A stretch of 64,000 bases of DNA, taken from positions 1 through 64,000 of the forward strand of contig DASZZZ010000105.1 of assembly GCA_036260375.1 (NCBI GenBank). The letters are read 5' to 3'. The stretch's first letter is position 1. Every line of letters begins with the position of its first letter. The position numbers and the translations under genes are program-made. Under the pieces are notes generated by a model, which worked only from the letters and a program-made list of their open reading frames with translations, did no database searches and had not been told where the DNA came from. Positions 54,087 to 62,488 of this stretch are shown piece after piece. This DNA comes from DASZZZ01 sp036260375 (GTDB lineage: Bacteria; Actinomycetota; CADDZG01; WHSQ01).

Positions 54087-55003
54087 GCGGCCCACCCGCC
54101 GGAGCGTGCGCGCGCAGGACGCTCGACCTCCACGCTCAGCTCGACCTGCGTCTGACGCTCGGCCCCCACCGGCGCGGGCGCGGCGACCCGACCATGCGAA
54201 TCGACGGGCGCGACGCGTGGCGCGCGACGCGCACGCCCGAGGGTCCCGCCGCCGTCCACGTGCGCGTCGGCTGCGGGCGCGTCGAGGCGCGCGCGTCCGG
54301 GCCCGGACGCCGGCACGTCCTCGACTCGCTGCCCGCGCTTCTCGGGCTGGACGACGACCCCCGCGCGCTCGCCCCGCGCCACGCGCTCGTGCGCGATCTC
54401 GGCGCGCGGCTGCGCGGCCTCCGGATCGGACGCACCGGAGCGGTCCTCGAGGCACTCGTCCCGGCCGTGCTCGAGCAGCGCGTCACCGGGGCCGAGGCGT
54501 GGGCGTCGTTTCGCGCCCTCGTGCGCGGGCTGGGCGAGCCGGCGCCCGGCCCGTGGGGCCTGTGGCTGCAGCCCGCGGCCGGCGCGCTGGCGGCGTCGCC
54601 GTACCACGCGCTCCATCGCTTCGGCATCGAGCGCAACCGGGCCGAGACGATCGTGCGCGTCGCGCGCGACGCCGAGCGCGTCGAGCGGGCCGTGTCGCTC
54701 CCGCCGGACGAGGCGGCGGCGTCGTGGACGAGGCATCGCGGCGTGGGGCCGTGGACCGCGGCCGAGGTCGCGGCCCGAGCGCTCGGCGACCCCGACGCGG
54801 TCTCGACCGGCGACTTCCACCTCCCGCACCTCGTGACGTGGGCGCTGGCGCGCGAGCCGCGCGGCGACGACGCGCGCATGCTCGAGCTGCTCGAGCCCTA
54901 TCGTGGGCAGCGCGGCCGCGTCGTCCGCCTGCTCGAGGCCGGCGCGCGCCGGCCCCCGCGCCGGGGCCCGCGCATGGCGCCGCGACGGATCGCGGCGCTG
55001 TGA
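54080..55003 (+). CDS. DNA-3-methyladenine glycosylase II family (AlkA-like, HhH-GPD)
   Basis: 307 residues. The N-terminal beta domain (TLDLHAQLDLRLTLGPHRRG) resembles AlkA-type proteins. The HhH-GPD core has LEALVPAVLEQRVTGAEAW, a hairpin GVGPWTAAEVAARALG and the catalytic Asp in AVSTGDFHLPHLVTWAL, followed by LLEPYRGQRGRVVRLL. It excises alkylated purines in base-excision repair. The GTG start overlaps the preceding acidic gene. It ends 4 bases before the convergent msrA stop. Confidence 0.85.
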   Translation: MVGGPPAGACARRTLDLHAQLDLRLTLGPHRRGRGDPTMRIDGRDAWRATRTPEGPAAVHVRVGCGRVEARASGPGRRHVLDSLPALLGLDDDPRALAPRHALVRDLGARLRGLRIGRTGAVLEALVPAVLEQRVTGAEAWASFRALVRGLGEPAPGPWGLWLQPAAGALAASPYHALHRFGIERNRAETIVRVARDAERVERAVSLPPDEAAASWTRHRGVGPWTAAEVAARALGDPDAVSTGDFHLPHLVTWALAREPRGDDARMLELLEPYRGQRGRVVRLLEAGARRPPRRGPRMAPRRIAAL

Positions 55004-55007
55004 CCGC

Positions 55008-55484
55008 TCAGATCTTGCAGGTGGCGAGGCCGCGCCTCTCGAGGTAGCGCTGGTGGTAGTCCTCGGCGGGCCAGAACGTCGTCGCCGGCGTGATCTCGGT
55101 CGCGATGGGGCGCTTGAAGCGGCCCTCGGACTCGAGTCGGTCGCGCGACGCGAGCGCGGCGGCCTTCTGGTCGTCGTCGTGGACGAAGATCGCCGAGCGG
55201 TACTGCGAGCCGACGTCGGGGCCCTGGCGGTCGACCTGCGTCGGGTCGTGCGCCCCCCAGAACACCTCGAGGAGCTCGTCGTACGTCACGCGCTCGGGGT
55301 CGTAGACGACCTCGACCGCCTCGGCGTGGCCCGTCCGGTCGGAGCAGACGTCCTTGTAGGTCGGGTCGTCGGTGTGGCCCCCGGTGTAGCCAACGGTCAC
55401 GTCCACGACGCCGTCGACGTTGCGGAACGTCACCTCGACGCCCCAGAAGCAGCCTGCCGCGAAGGTCGCCTTGGCGGTCGTCAT
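55008..55484 (-). CDS. msrA: peptide-methionine (S)-S-oxide reductase
   Basis: 158 residues. The active site GCFWGVEVTFRNV holds the nucleophilic Cys near residue 10; the TVGYTGGHTDDPTYKDVCSDRTGHAEAVEV and EVFWGAHDPTQVDRQGPDVGSQYRS blocks (in parts) are diagnostic. It reduces methionine-S-sulfoxide in proteins with thioredoxin. A late Cys in the ATCKI tail may act as resolving Cys. ATG at 55484 follows GGGAGG with 7-base spacing. Confidence 0.95.
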   Translation of the reverse strand: MTTAKATFAAGCFWGVEVTFRNVDGVVDVTVGYTGGHTDDPTYKDVCSDRTGHAEAVEVVYDPERVTYDELLEVFWGAHDPTQVDRQGPDVGSQYRSAIFVHDDDQKAAALASRDRLESEGRFKRPIATEITPATTFWPAEDYHQRYLERRGLATCKI

Positions 55485-55579
55485 CGCTGTCCTCCCGTTC
55501 GGTCGCGTACGCGAGCGGCGCAGGGCCACTCGTTCCCCACGAATGCAACGCTATCCGCGGCCGGCGCGTTCCGCGCCGG

Positions 55580-55957
55580 TCACTGCTTGCGGGCGATCGC
55601 CTCGGCGAGCTCCTCCTTCGACATGCGCGAGCGGCCCTCGATCCCGAGGTCCTTGGCCCGCTCGTAGAGCTCCTGCTTGCTGTTGCCGTAGACGTCGACG
55701 CCGCCGTAGGTCTTGCCCTTGCCCTTGCGGGCGTTCGGGTTCGCGGCGCGCGGGTCCGACGGGCCCTTGGCGTCCTTGCCGACCCACCGGTCACCCTTCT
55801 TCTCGAACGAGTGCTTGAGCGCCGAGAACGCGGTGCGGTGCGCCCGTTCGCCCTCGCCGTAGGTCTCGACCGCGCTGTCGTGCGCCTTCGACCACGTGCG
55901 CTGCGCCTTCTTCGGCGAGCGCTGGATGGTGGCCGGGAGGTCCTTCTTCGGGGGCAT
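55580..55957 (-). CDS. ChaB-like protein with Rho N-terminal/SAP-like C-terminus
   Basis: 125 residues. The N-terminal ~65 residues match the ChaB family (LPATIQRSPKKAQRTWSKAHDSAV, AFSALKHSFEKKGDRWV, in parts). A basic Gly/Lys linker is followed by a Rho-N/HeH helix module (SKQELYERAKDLGIEGRSRMSKEELAEAI), a nucleic-acid-binding fold. GGAGGG lies 6 bases before the ATG. The role is uncertain; ChaB-Rho_N fusions are widespread in actinobacteria and often stress-induced. Confidence 0.85.
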   Translation of the reverse strand: MPPKKDLPATIQRSPKKAQRTWSKAHDSAVETYGEGERAHRTAFSALKHSFEKKGDRWVGKDAKGPSDPRAANPNARKGKGKTYGGVDVYGNSKQELYERAKDLGIEGRSRMSKEELAEAIARKQ

Positions 55958-56023
55958 GGCGACCCTCCTCTCGGTCTGGTCGTACCGGTGTCCATGCCCT
56001 CGGCCGGGGGCCGCGAAACGAGC

Positions 56024-56572
56024 TCACAGGTCGAGCGTCGCGGTCGGCTCGGCGTCGTACGTCAGGCGGCCGCGAGCGTCGCGCCGCAGCGCGGGGTGCA
56101 GCTGGTGCGGGCGCGCGTCGCCCGGAGCGAGGAGGTGGACGACGTCGTCGCCCTCGAGCACGAGCGCGTCGGCGACGAGCCTCCGGTGGCAGCGCCACCA
56201 CACCGTCTCGGAGCACATGATCGCGAGAGGCGGGTCGACACGCGCGTCGGCGCGCAGGCGCGCGAACGCGACGCCGAACTCGGGCGTGTCCATGTAGTCG
56301 GCGTAGGCGCGAAACGACGCGTTGCGCCACGCGGGGTGGCGCGTCGGGCGGTCGGACGCGCGCCGCCGCCCGCCGAGCTCCTCGCGCCAGTCGTAGTCGA
56401 TGCCGCGCTCGGCGAGCGCGCGGGCGAGCGCGTCGCGGCCGAACTGCGGGTTGCGGCGCGATCCGGGGAAGCGCCGGACGTCGACGAGCCGCCCGGCCCC
56501 CGCGTCGAGCAGCATCCCGGCGAGCTCGTCGATCGGACGCGTCCCGTGCCCGATCGTGTAGATCGTCGCCAT
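56024..56572 (-). CDS. DUF488 family protein
   Basis: 182 residues. The family blocks are IYTIGHGTRPIDELAGML at the N-terminus, LVDVRRFPGSRRNPQF, YADYMDTPEF and the conserved Cys/Arg motif IMCSETVWWRCHRRLVAD. No reaction is established for the family. The catalytic-looking Cys pair (C-x7-C) and Arg residues suggest a phosphatase- or transferase-like site. ATG at 56572 follows GTAGGAG; the longer frame to 56695 crosses the divergent LigD gene start. Confidence 0.85.
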   Translation of the reverse strand: MATIYTIGHGTRPIDELAGMLLDAGAGRLVDVRRFPGSRRNPQFGRDALARALAERGIDYDWREELGGRRRASDRPTRHPAWRNASFRAYADYMDTPEFGVAFARLRADARVDPPLAIMCSETVWWRCHRRLVADALVLEGDDVVHLLAPGDARPHQLHPALRRDARGRLTYDAEPTATLDL

Positions 56573-56639
56573 GCGCGCGCTCCTACCCGCGACGCACGCC
56601 CGCCGCACGCATGCCGGAGCGCGGTGGGATGCTTGGCCG

Positions 56640-57548
56640 ATGACAACGCCGTTGCGCGTCGGCCGGCGGACGATCGAGGTGTCGCGCCGCGACAAGCCGC
56701 TGTGGCCCCGCGACGGGATAACGAAAGGGGCGCTCGTCGACTACTACGCCGGCGTCGCGCCGGCGATGGTGCCGCACCTGCGCGGCCGCCTGCTGACGCT
56801 CGAGCGGTACCCCGACGGCATCGAGGGAGGGCGCTTCTTCAGCAAGGAGATCCCGCGGCACTTTCCCGAGTGGGTCGACCGCTTCGAGGTCGCCAAGGAG
56901 GGCGGGACCGTCACGCACGTCGTCTGCAACCGGCCCGACACGCTCGTGTACCTCGCGAACCAGGCATGCATCACGATGCACGCCGGGCTCAGTCGTGTCG
57001 ATGACGTCGACACGCCCGACCACATGATCTACGACCTCGACCCGTCGTCGGACGACTTCGGCGTCGTGCGGTCGGCGGCGCGCGCGATGCGCGCGCTGCT
57101 CGACGAGCTCGGGCTCGCGTCGTTCGTCAAGACGAGCGGGTCGCGCGGCCTCCACGTCGTCGTCCCGTTCGACCGCCGGCAGCCGTTTCGCGACGTGCGC
57201 GCGTTCGCGCGCGACGTCGCGCGCGTCGCGGCCGAGCGCGACCCGGAGCGCGTGACGGTCGAGCAGCGCAAGGACAACCGGAGGGGCCGCCTGTTCCTCG
57301 ACTGGATGCGCAACGCCTACGGGCAGCACGCGGCGGCGCCCTACACGGTCAGGGCGCGCCCCGGCGCCCCGGTCGCGACGCCGCTGTCGTGGGACGAGCT
57401 CGACGAGCCCGACATGCACGCGCGCCGCTTCACGATGGACGACGTCCTGCGGCGCGTCGACGAGGGCGTCGAGCCGTGGCGCGGGTGGCGCCGCCGCGCC
57501 CGCGGGCTGGCCGGCGCCCGGCGGCGCCTCGACCGGCTGGACACATAG
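56640..57548 (+). CDS. stand-alone LigD polymerase (primase-polymerase) domain
   Basis: 302 residues, the POL domain of the bacterial NHEJ enzyme LigD without ligase or nuclease domains. Key features are the N-terminal RTIEVSRRDKPLWPRDGITKGALVDYY (in parts), catalytic Asp pair in MIYDLDPSSDDF, the SGSRGLHVVVP nucleotide-binding loop and QRKDNRRGRLFLDWMRNAYGQ. It adds ribonucleotides at DNA ends during end joining. No Ku or ATP-dependent ligase is in the window. A UvrD-type helicase follows 51 bases later on the same strand. Confidence 0.92.
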   Translation: MTTPLRVGRRTIEVSRRDKPLWPRDGITKGALVDYYAGVAPAMVPHLRGRLLTLERYPDGIEGGRFFSKEIPRHFPEWVDRFEVAKEGGTVTHVVCNRPDTLVYLANQACITMHAGLSRVDDVDTPDHMIYDLDPSSDDFGVVRSAARAMRALLDELGLASFVKTSGSRGLHVVVPFDRRQPFRDVRAFARDVARVAAERDPERVTVEQRKDNRRGRLFLDWMRNAYGQHAAAPYTVRARPGAPVATPLSWDELDEPDMHARRFTMDDVLRRVDEGVEPWRGWRRRARGLAGARRRLDRLDT

Positions 57549-57585
57549 GCCGGCGTAAGTCCGGGGCGCGGCCGGCGCGTCGGTG

Positions 57586-57591
57586 TATAGT
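57586..57591 (+). promoter_or_regulatory. -10 hexamer of UvrD-like helicase gene (leaderless type)
   Basis: TATAGT lies 8 bases before the ATG at 57600, with no Shine-Dalgarno. It is the best match to a consensus -10 among the leaderless sites here. Confidence 0.55.
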
Positions 57592-57599
57592 CCGAACGC

Positions 57600-59660
57600 A
57601 TGTTCGACTCCGCACCGCGTTCGTACCTCGCGGGTCTCAACGAGGCCCAGGCCGAGGCGGTCACGCATGGACGTGCGCCGCTCCTGATCGTGGCCGGGGC
57701 CGGGACCGGCAAGACCAAGACGCTCGCGTGCCGGGTCGCGCACCTGTTGCACGAGGGCGTCGCACCCGAGCGCATCCTGCTGCTGACGTTCACGCGGCGC
57801 GCGGCGCGCGAGATGCTCGGACGTGCCGCCCGTCACGCCGAGCCGGACGCCGCGGCGCGGGTGTGGGGCGGGACGTTCCACGCGACCGCCCACCGCCTGC
57901 TGCGCATCCACTGCCGCGCGGTCGGGCTCGCTCCGAGCTTCACGGTAATGGACCAGGGCGACGCCGCCGACCTCATGGCGCTCGTACGCAGCGACCTCGG
58001 ATTCGGCCAGGGGCGCCGGCGCTTTCCCAACAAGGACACGCTCGCCGCGATCTACGGCCGCGTCGCGAGCACGCTGACTCCGCTCGAGGACGTCCTCGAC
58101 AAGTGGTACCCGTGGTGCTCCGACGACGGCGACGGGATCCGCGCCGTCTTCGAGGGCTACGCCGAGCGCAAGCGCGCGCAGGCGCTGGTCGACTTCGACG
58201 ACCTGTTGCTGTTCTGGAGCGTGCTGCTCAGGGCGCCGGGGGCCGGGGCGGAGATCGCGGCGTCGTTCGAGCACGTGCTCGTCGACGAGTACCAGGACAC
58301 GAACGGGCTCCAGGGCGAGATCCTGCGCGCGCTGCGTCCGTCGAACGAGTGCGTCACCGTCGTGGGCGACGACGCGCAGGCGATCTATTCGTTTCGCGCC
58401 GCGACGGTCGAGAACATCCTCGAGTTCCCGCGTGCGTTCCCCGGCGCGCGCGTCGTCAAGCTCGAGCAGTGTTACCGCTCGACGCAGCCGATTCTCGACG
58501 CCGCGAACGCGGTCCTGGCGGCGTCCGCCCGCGGTTTCCGCAAGGAGCTGTGGACGACGCGCGACGGCGGGACGCGCCCCCTGTTGACGACGTGCGTGGA
58601 CGAGGGGCAACAGTCCGATCTCGTGTGCCGGCGCGTGCTCGAGGCGCGCGAGCGCGGCGTGTCGCTGCATCGTCAGGCCGTGCTGTTCCGCACCGGCCAC
58701 CACAGCGCGCACCTCGAGATCGAGCTCGCGCGCCGCAACATCCCGTTCGTCAAGTTCGGAGGGCTTCGGTTCGTGGAGGCGGCGCACGTAAAGGACCTCC
58801 TCGCGCTCCTTCGGATCCTCGAGAACCCGCGCGACGAGCTCGCGTGGTTCCGCGTCCTACGGCTCGCCGAGGGCGTGGGACCGAAGACCGCGGCGCGCGT
58901 CATGGATGGCATCGGCGTGCGCGCCGACGCGCGTGACGCCGGCGCGTCGCCGATCGCGCGTCTCGCCGAGATCGCCGCGACGGTGCCGGCCCCGGGGTCG
59001 TGCGAGCTCGTCGCGCTCGCGCGCGTGCTCGCCGAGTGCGCCGCCGCGGACGACGGACCGGCCGCCGACGTCGACCGGCTGCGAACGTGGTGCGAGCCCG
59101 CGTTCGAGCGCGTCTACAGCCATGCCCCCGCGCGCGTCGCCGACGTCGAGCACCTCGCGCGTCTCGCGTCGGCGTACACGTCGCGCGGCCGCTTCGTCGT
59201 CGACCTCACGCTCGACCCGCCCAGCGCGACCGGAGAGGTGGCGGGTGCACCCCACCTCGACGACGACTACCTCGTGCTCAGCACGATCCACTCCGCCAAG
59301 GGGTGCGAGTGGGACGCGGTCTACGTCATCCACGCCGCCGACGGCATGATCCCCTCCGACATGGCGACCGTCGACGACGAGGGTGTCGACGAGGAGCGCC
59401 GGCTGTTCTACGTCGCGCTGACACGTGCGCGCGACACGTTGCAGGTGTTCTTCCCGCTGCGCTACTACCACCGGCGCAGCCCCCACGCCGACGCGCACGG
59501 CTACGCGCAGCTCACGCGCTTTCTCGACGTCCGCGCGCGGGCCGCGTTCGACGCCGAGTCGTTCGAGCCGCGCGGCGACGACGACGCGCTGCGCGACGCA
59601 CCGGGCGCGCCCGCGTCGGTCGACGCGCTCCTCGCCGGCTTGTGGGGGCGCGCTCGCTAG
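57600..59660 (+). CDS. UvrD/Rep-type superfamily 1 DNA helicase
   Basis: 686 residues. The Q-motif LNEAQAEAV is followed by Walker A AGAGTGKTKT (residues 32-41), motif Ia TFTRRAAREM, motif II LVDEYQDTN, motif III VGDDAQAIYSFRAA, motif IV EQCYRSTQPI, motif V STIHSAKGCEWDAVYV and motif VI RRLFYVALTRARD. It is shorter than UvrD (about 720-780) and ends soon after motif VI, so the C-terminal interaction region is missing. It unwinds DNA 3'-5' in repair. Next to a LigD polymerase domain, a role in double-strand-break repair is plausible but inferred. Confidence 0.93.
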   Translation: MFDSAPRSYLAGLNEAQAEAVTHGRAPLLIVAGAGTGKTKTLACRVAHLLHEGVAPERILLLTFTRRAAREMLGRAARHAEPDAAARVWGGTFHATAHRLLRIHCRAVGLAPSFTVMDQGDAADLMALVRSDLGFGQGRRRFPNKDTLAAIYGRVASTLTPLEDVLDKWYPWCSDDGDGIRAVFEGYAERKRAQALVDFDDLLLFWSVLLRAPGAGAEIAASFEHVLVDEYQDTNGLQGEILRALRPSNECVTVVGDDAQAIYSFRAATVENILEFPRAFPGARVVKLEQCYRSTQPILDAANAVLAASARGFRKELWTTRDGGTRPLLTTCVDEGQQSDLVCRRVLEARERGVSLHRQAVLFRTGHHSAHLEIELARRNIPFVKFGGLRFVEAAHVKDLLALLRILENPRDELAWFRVLRLAEGVGPKTAARVMDGIGVRADARDAGASPIARLAEIAATVPAPGSCELVALARVLAECAAADDGPAADVDRLRTWCEPAFERVYSHAPARVADVEHLARLASAYTSRGRFVVDLTLDPPSATGEVAGAPHLDDDYLVLSTIHSAKGCEWDAVYVIHAADGMIPSDMATVDDEGVDEERRLFYVALTRARDTLQVFFPLRYYHRRSPHADAHGYAQLTRFLDVRARAAFDAESFEPRGDDDALRDAPGAPASVDALLAGLWGRAR

Positions 59661-59663
59661 TCT
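59658..59663 (+). promoter_or_regulatory. -10 hexamer of EamA gene overlapping upstream stop codon
   Basis: TAGTCT lies 6 bases before the ATG at 59670. Its first three bases are the TAG stop codon of the helicase gene. Confidence 0.45.
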
Positions 59664-59669
59664 TCCGCC

Positions 59670-60557
59670 ATGCGAGCGCGCGACGGCGGCGGGACGGGAC
59701 GCGCGCTCGTGCTCGCGGCCGCGGTCCTGTGGGGTACGACGGGGACGGCGCAGGCGTTCGCGCCACGCGGCGCGTCTCCCGTGGCGGTCGGCGCGGCCCG
59801 CATGGCCGTGGGCGCGGCGATCCTGGTCGCCGCCGCGTGGACGTCCGGAGGCGCGCCGGTGCGGGCGCTGCCGCGCGCCGCGCTCGCCGGCGCGGCCGGG
59901 GGCATGGCGGCCTACCAGCTGTTCTTCTTCGCCGCGGTCGAGCGGACCGGTGTCGCGGTCGGAACGGCGGTCGCGATCGGCAGCGCGCCCGTCGCCGCCG
60001 GCGCGCTCGCGTGGGCCGTGCGCGGCGAGCGGCCCGGCCCCCGGTGGCTCGCGGCGACGACGCTGGCGATCGCCGGGTGCGCCGTGCTCGTCACCGGGGG
60101 CCGTGCGATCGAGGTCGACGCGCCCGGCGTCGCGCTCGCGACGGGCGCGGGCGCGTCGTACGCCGCCTACGCGGTCGCGACCAAGCGTCTGCTCGAGACG
60201 ACGCGACCGCTCGCCGCCGCCGCGGTGACGTTCGGCGTCGCCGCCGTCGTGTTGTTGCCGGCGTTGATCGCGTCCGGCGCGGGATGGCTCGCGAGCGAGC
60301 GCGGCGCGTTGGTCGCGCTGCACCTCGGGGCCGTCGCGACGGCGGCTGCGTACGTGTTGTTCGGACGCGGCCTCACGACGACGCCGGTCGCGACCGCGGC
60401 GACGCTGTCGCTCGCCGAGCCCGTCACGGCCGCGATCCTCGGCGTCGCGGTGCTCGGCGAGCGTCCCACCGCGCTCGCGGCGACGGGCGTCGCGCTCGTC
60501 CTCGGAGGCCTGGCGGTCGCGTCGCTGCCCGCGCGCCGGGGAGCCGTGCTCCGCTGA
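59670..60557 (+). CDS. EamA/DMT-family transporter
   Basis: 295 residues, ten predicted membrane helices in two EamA halves. The first repeat starts ALVLAAAVLWGTTGTAQAF and the second around residue 150 (ALATGAGASYAAYAVATKRLL). The end-of-repeat signature LSLAEPVTAAILGVAVLGERPTALAATGVALVL is typical. Members export metabolites such as amino acids; the substrate is unknown. It converges with the decarboxylase gene, with a 4-base gap. Confidence 0.88.
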   Translation: MRARDGGGTGRALVLAAAVLWGTTGTAQAFAPRGASPVAVGAARMAVGAAILVAAAWTSGGAPVRALPRAALAGAAGGMAAYQLFFFAAVERTGVAVGTAVAIGSAPVAAGALAWAVRGERPGPRWLAATTLAIAGCAVLVTGGRAIEVDAPGVALATGAGASYAAYAVATKRLLETTRPLAAAAVTFGVAAVVLLPALIASGAGWLASERGALVALHLGAVATAAAYVLFGRGLTTTPVATAATLSLAEPVTAAILGVAVLGERPTALAATGVALVLGGLAVASLPARRGAVLR

Positions 60558-60561
60558 CCCG

Positions 60562-61989
60562 TCAGGGAGCGTGTGCCGCGGCGAGCTCGCGGACGACGTC
60601 GACGAGGAGGTCGACGTCGTGCTCGGTCGTGCGCCAGTTCACTATCGCGGGACGGAAGGCGACCCGGCCCGCGTAGCGCGTCGTCCCCGCGTACACGCGT
60701 CCGTCCTCGAGCAACGCCTCGCCCGCGCTGCGGTTGATCTCGTCGAGGTCGTCGTCGGACACGCCCGGCAGACGGATGCGGAAGCACACGATGTTGAGCG
60801 GAACGGGTGCGAGGCGCTCGAGCTCCGGCGCCTCGTCGACGCGCGCCGCGACGCGCTGCGCGAGGTCGAGATGGCGCTCGACCATGAGCCGGTAGCCGTT
60901 GCGGCCGTAGGCGCGCAGCGTCGCCCACACCGCCAGCGCGCGCGTCCGGCGCGAGCTCTCCGGGCCGAGGAGCGCCCAGCTCGGCCGGTCGGCGCGCCCG
61001 CCGACGTAGTAGTCCGCGGTCGCGCCGAACGCGCCGCTCAGCAACGACTCGTCGCGCACGAACACGAAGCCGCAGTCGTACGGCACGTTGAGCCACTTGT
61101 GCGCGTCGGAGACGACCGAGTCGGCGCGCTCGATGCCGTCCGTGAGCGCCGCGGTGCGAGGCGTGAGTCGCGAGAAGAGGCCGAACGCGCCGTCGACGTG
61201 GAGCCACGCTCCGTGCTCGTCGGCGAGCTCGGCGACGTCCGGCAGCGGGTCGAACGCGCCCGCGTTGACCTCACCCGTGTTCGCCACGACGACGGCCGGC
61301 GCGCCGTCGAGCGCGCGCAGGCGGTCGCGCAGCGCCGAGAGGTCGATCCGTCCGGTCGCGTCGGCCGTCACGCGCTGCAGGGAGTCGCGCCCGATCCCGA
61401 GCATGCCGAGGGCCTTGACGGAGCTGGCGTGCACGTAGCCGCTCGAGAACACCGGCACGGGCGGGCGTCCGGACAGCCCGTCGACGTCGGCGTCGAAGCC
61501 GTGCTGCGCGGCCCACCAGCGGCGCGCCGCGGCGAGGCCGGTGTAGTTGGCCATCGTGGCGCCCGTGGTCAGCACGCCCCCCCACTCGCGCGGCAGCGCG
61601 AATAGGTCGCGCAGCCACTCGAGCGCGATGCGTTCGAGGTCGGCGCCGAACGGAGATCCGGCCCACATGCCGGGGTTCTGGTCGAGCGCCGCGGTGAGCC
61701 AGTCCGCCGCAAGCGCGGCGGGCGTCGCGCCTCCGGTGACGAAGTGGAAGAAGCGGGGGCCGGCCGATCGCAGCGCGGCGTCGTCGGCGGCGGCGGCGAG
61801 CGCGCGCAGCGCGGCGATCGATCCGTGACCGTCGTCGGGCAACGCGCCGTCGAGCGCCGCCGCGGCGCGGCCGGCGCCGCGGGGGCGCACCGGCGCGTCG
61901 TCGATCGAGGCGAGGAACGCGCGCGCGGCGTCGTGCGCGTAGTCGAGCGCGCCGTCGAGCGCGGCGCGCTCGCCGAGGGGGTCGGACAT
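60562..61989 (-). CDS. PLP-dependent decarboxylase (aromatic amino acid / group II family)
   Basis: 475 residues, fold-type I group II decarboxylase. Substrate-binding QNPGMWAGSPFGADLERIALEWL (in parts) is followed by TTGATMANYTGL, GYVHASSVKAL (PLP stacking His), VVVANTGEVNAGAFDPL, AWLHVDGAFGLF (Asp for the pyridine N) and the Schiff-base Lys in SDAHKWLNVPYDCGF. The C-terminal domain resembles aromatic-L-amino-acid decarboxylases. ATG at 61989 is preferred to 61998 because a TAGCAT -10 sits 7 bases upstream and overlaps the first ATG. The amino acid substrate is not determined. Confidence 0.9.
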   Translation of the reverse strand: MSDPLGERAALDGALDYAHDAARAFLASIDDAPVRPRGAGRAAAALDGALPDDGHGSIAALRALAAAADDAALRSAGPRFFHFVTGGATPAALAADWLTAALDQNPGMWAGSPFGADLERIALEWLRDLFALPREWGGVLTTGATMANYTGLAAARRWWAAQHGFDADVDGLSGRPPVPVFSSGYVHASSVKALGMLGIGRDSLQRVTADATGRIDLSALRDRLRALDGAPAVVVANTGEVNAGAFDPLPDVAELADEHGAWLHVDGAFGLFSRLTPRTAALTDGIERADSVVSDAHKWLNVPYDCGFVFVRDESLLSGAFGATADYYVGGRADRPSWALLGPESSRRTRALAVWATLRAYGRNGYRLMVERHLDLAQRVAARVDEAPELERLAPVPLNIVCFRIRLPGVSDDDLDEINRSAGEALLEDGRVYAGTTRYAGRVAFRPAIVNWRTTEHDVDLLVDVVRELAAAHAP

Positions 61990-61996
61990 GCGCGGC

Positions 61997-62002
61997 ATGC
62001 TA
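61997..62002 (-). promoter_or_regulatory. -10 hexamer of decarboxylase gene (leaderless type)
   Basis: TAGCAT on the minus strand lies 7 bases before the ATG at 61989 and overlaps the competing ATG at 61998, which argues against the longer start. Confidence 0.5.
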
Positions 62003-62012
62003 CCCGCGGCGG

Positions 62013-62324
62013 CTAACGCTTGGCGTGGTCGCTGTGGCTGCCGCGCCCCCGGTCGCCGATCTGACGGATCAGTTGCTCGCGCGCGATGCGCACGGCGCGG
62101 TGGACGTCATGGTCCTCGGCGTTGGCTATCAAGCGGTTGCGACCGTACTCGAGCTCCATCGTCACCTTCTGAACGGTCGCGCCGGCGGGGTCGTTGAGAC
62201 GGACCTCGAGGTACACCTGGTCGAAGTCCTTGAGCCGGCGATCGATCTTCTCGAGGTCGCGCTGGATCGCGTCGACGTCCTGCTGCGAGAGGTCCTGGTT
62301 CGGCGACGACACGTTGATCAGCAT
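62013..62324 (-). CDS. short HPF/RaiA-like ribosome-associated protein
   Basis: 103 residues with the beta-alpha-beta-beta-beta-alpha pattern of ribosome hibernation factors: an N-terminal strand (MLINVSSPNQDLS), a helix (QRDLEKIDRRLKDF), strands with VYLEVRLND and KVTMELEYG, NRLIANAEDHDVHRAVRIAREQLIRQI and a basic tail. It lacks the C-terminal domain of long HPF. AGAGGAGA precedes the ATG. It would bind the 30S decoding region; the similarity is moderate, so this is a fold-level call. Confidence 0.7.
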   Translation of the reverse strand: MLINVSSPNQDLSQQDVDAIQRDLEKIDRRLKDFDQVYLEVRLNDPAGATVQKVTMELEYGRNRLIANAEDHDVHRAVRIAREQLIRQIGDRGRGSHSDHAKR

Positions 62325-62488
62325 CGTTCTCCTCTGGCTCGGCGTCGGGCCGGGCAGCGCGGGCTGCCGTACGCGCTGGGATACCCACGCCGGCGAGCGC
62401 GGTCACATGGCGTCCGCGGCGCGTTTCGACGCGTCGGGCCGCGGGTAGGCGCGCGGCGACCAGCCCAACCACCTACGGGGAGGTCCGC

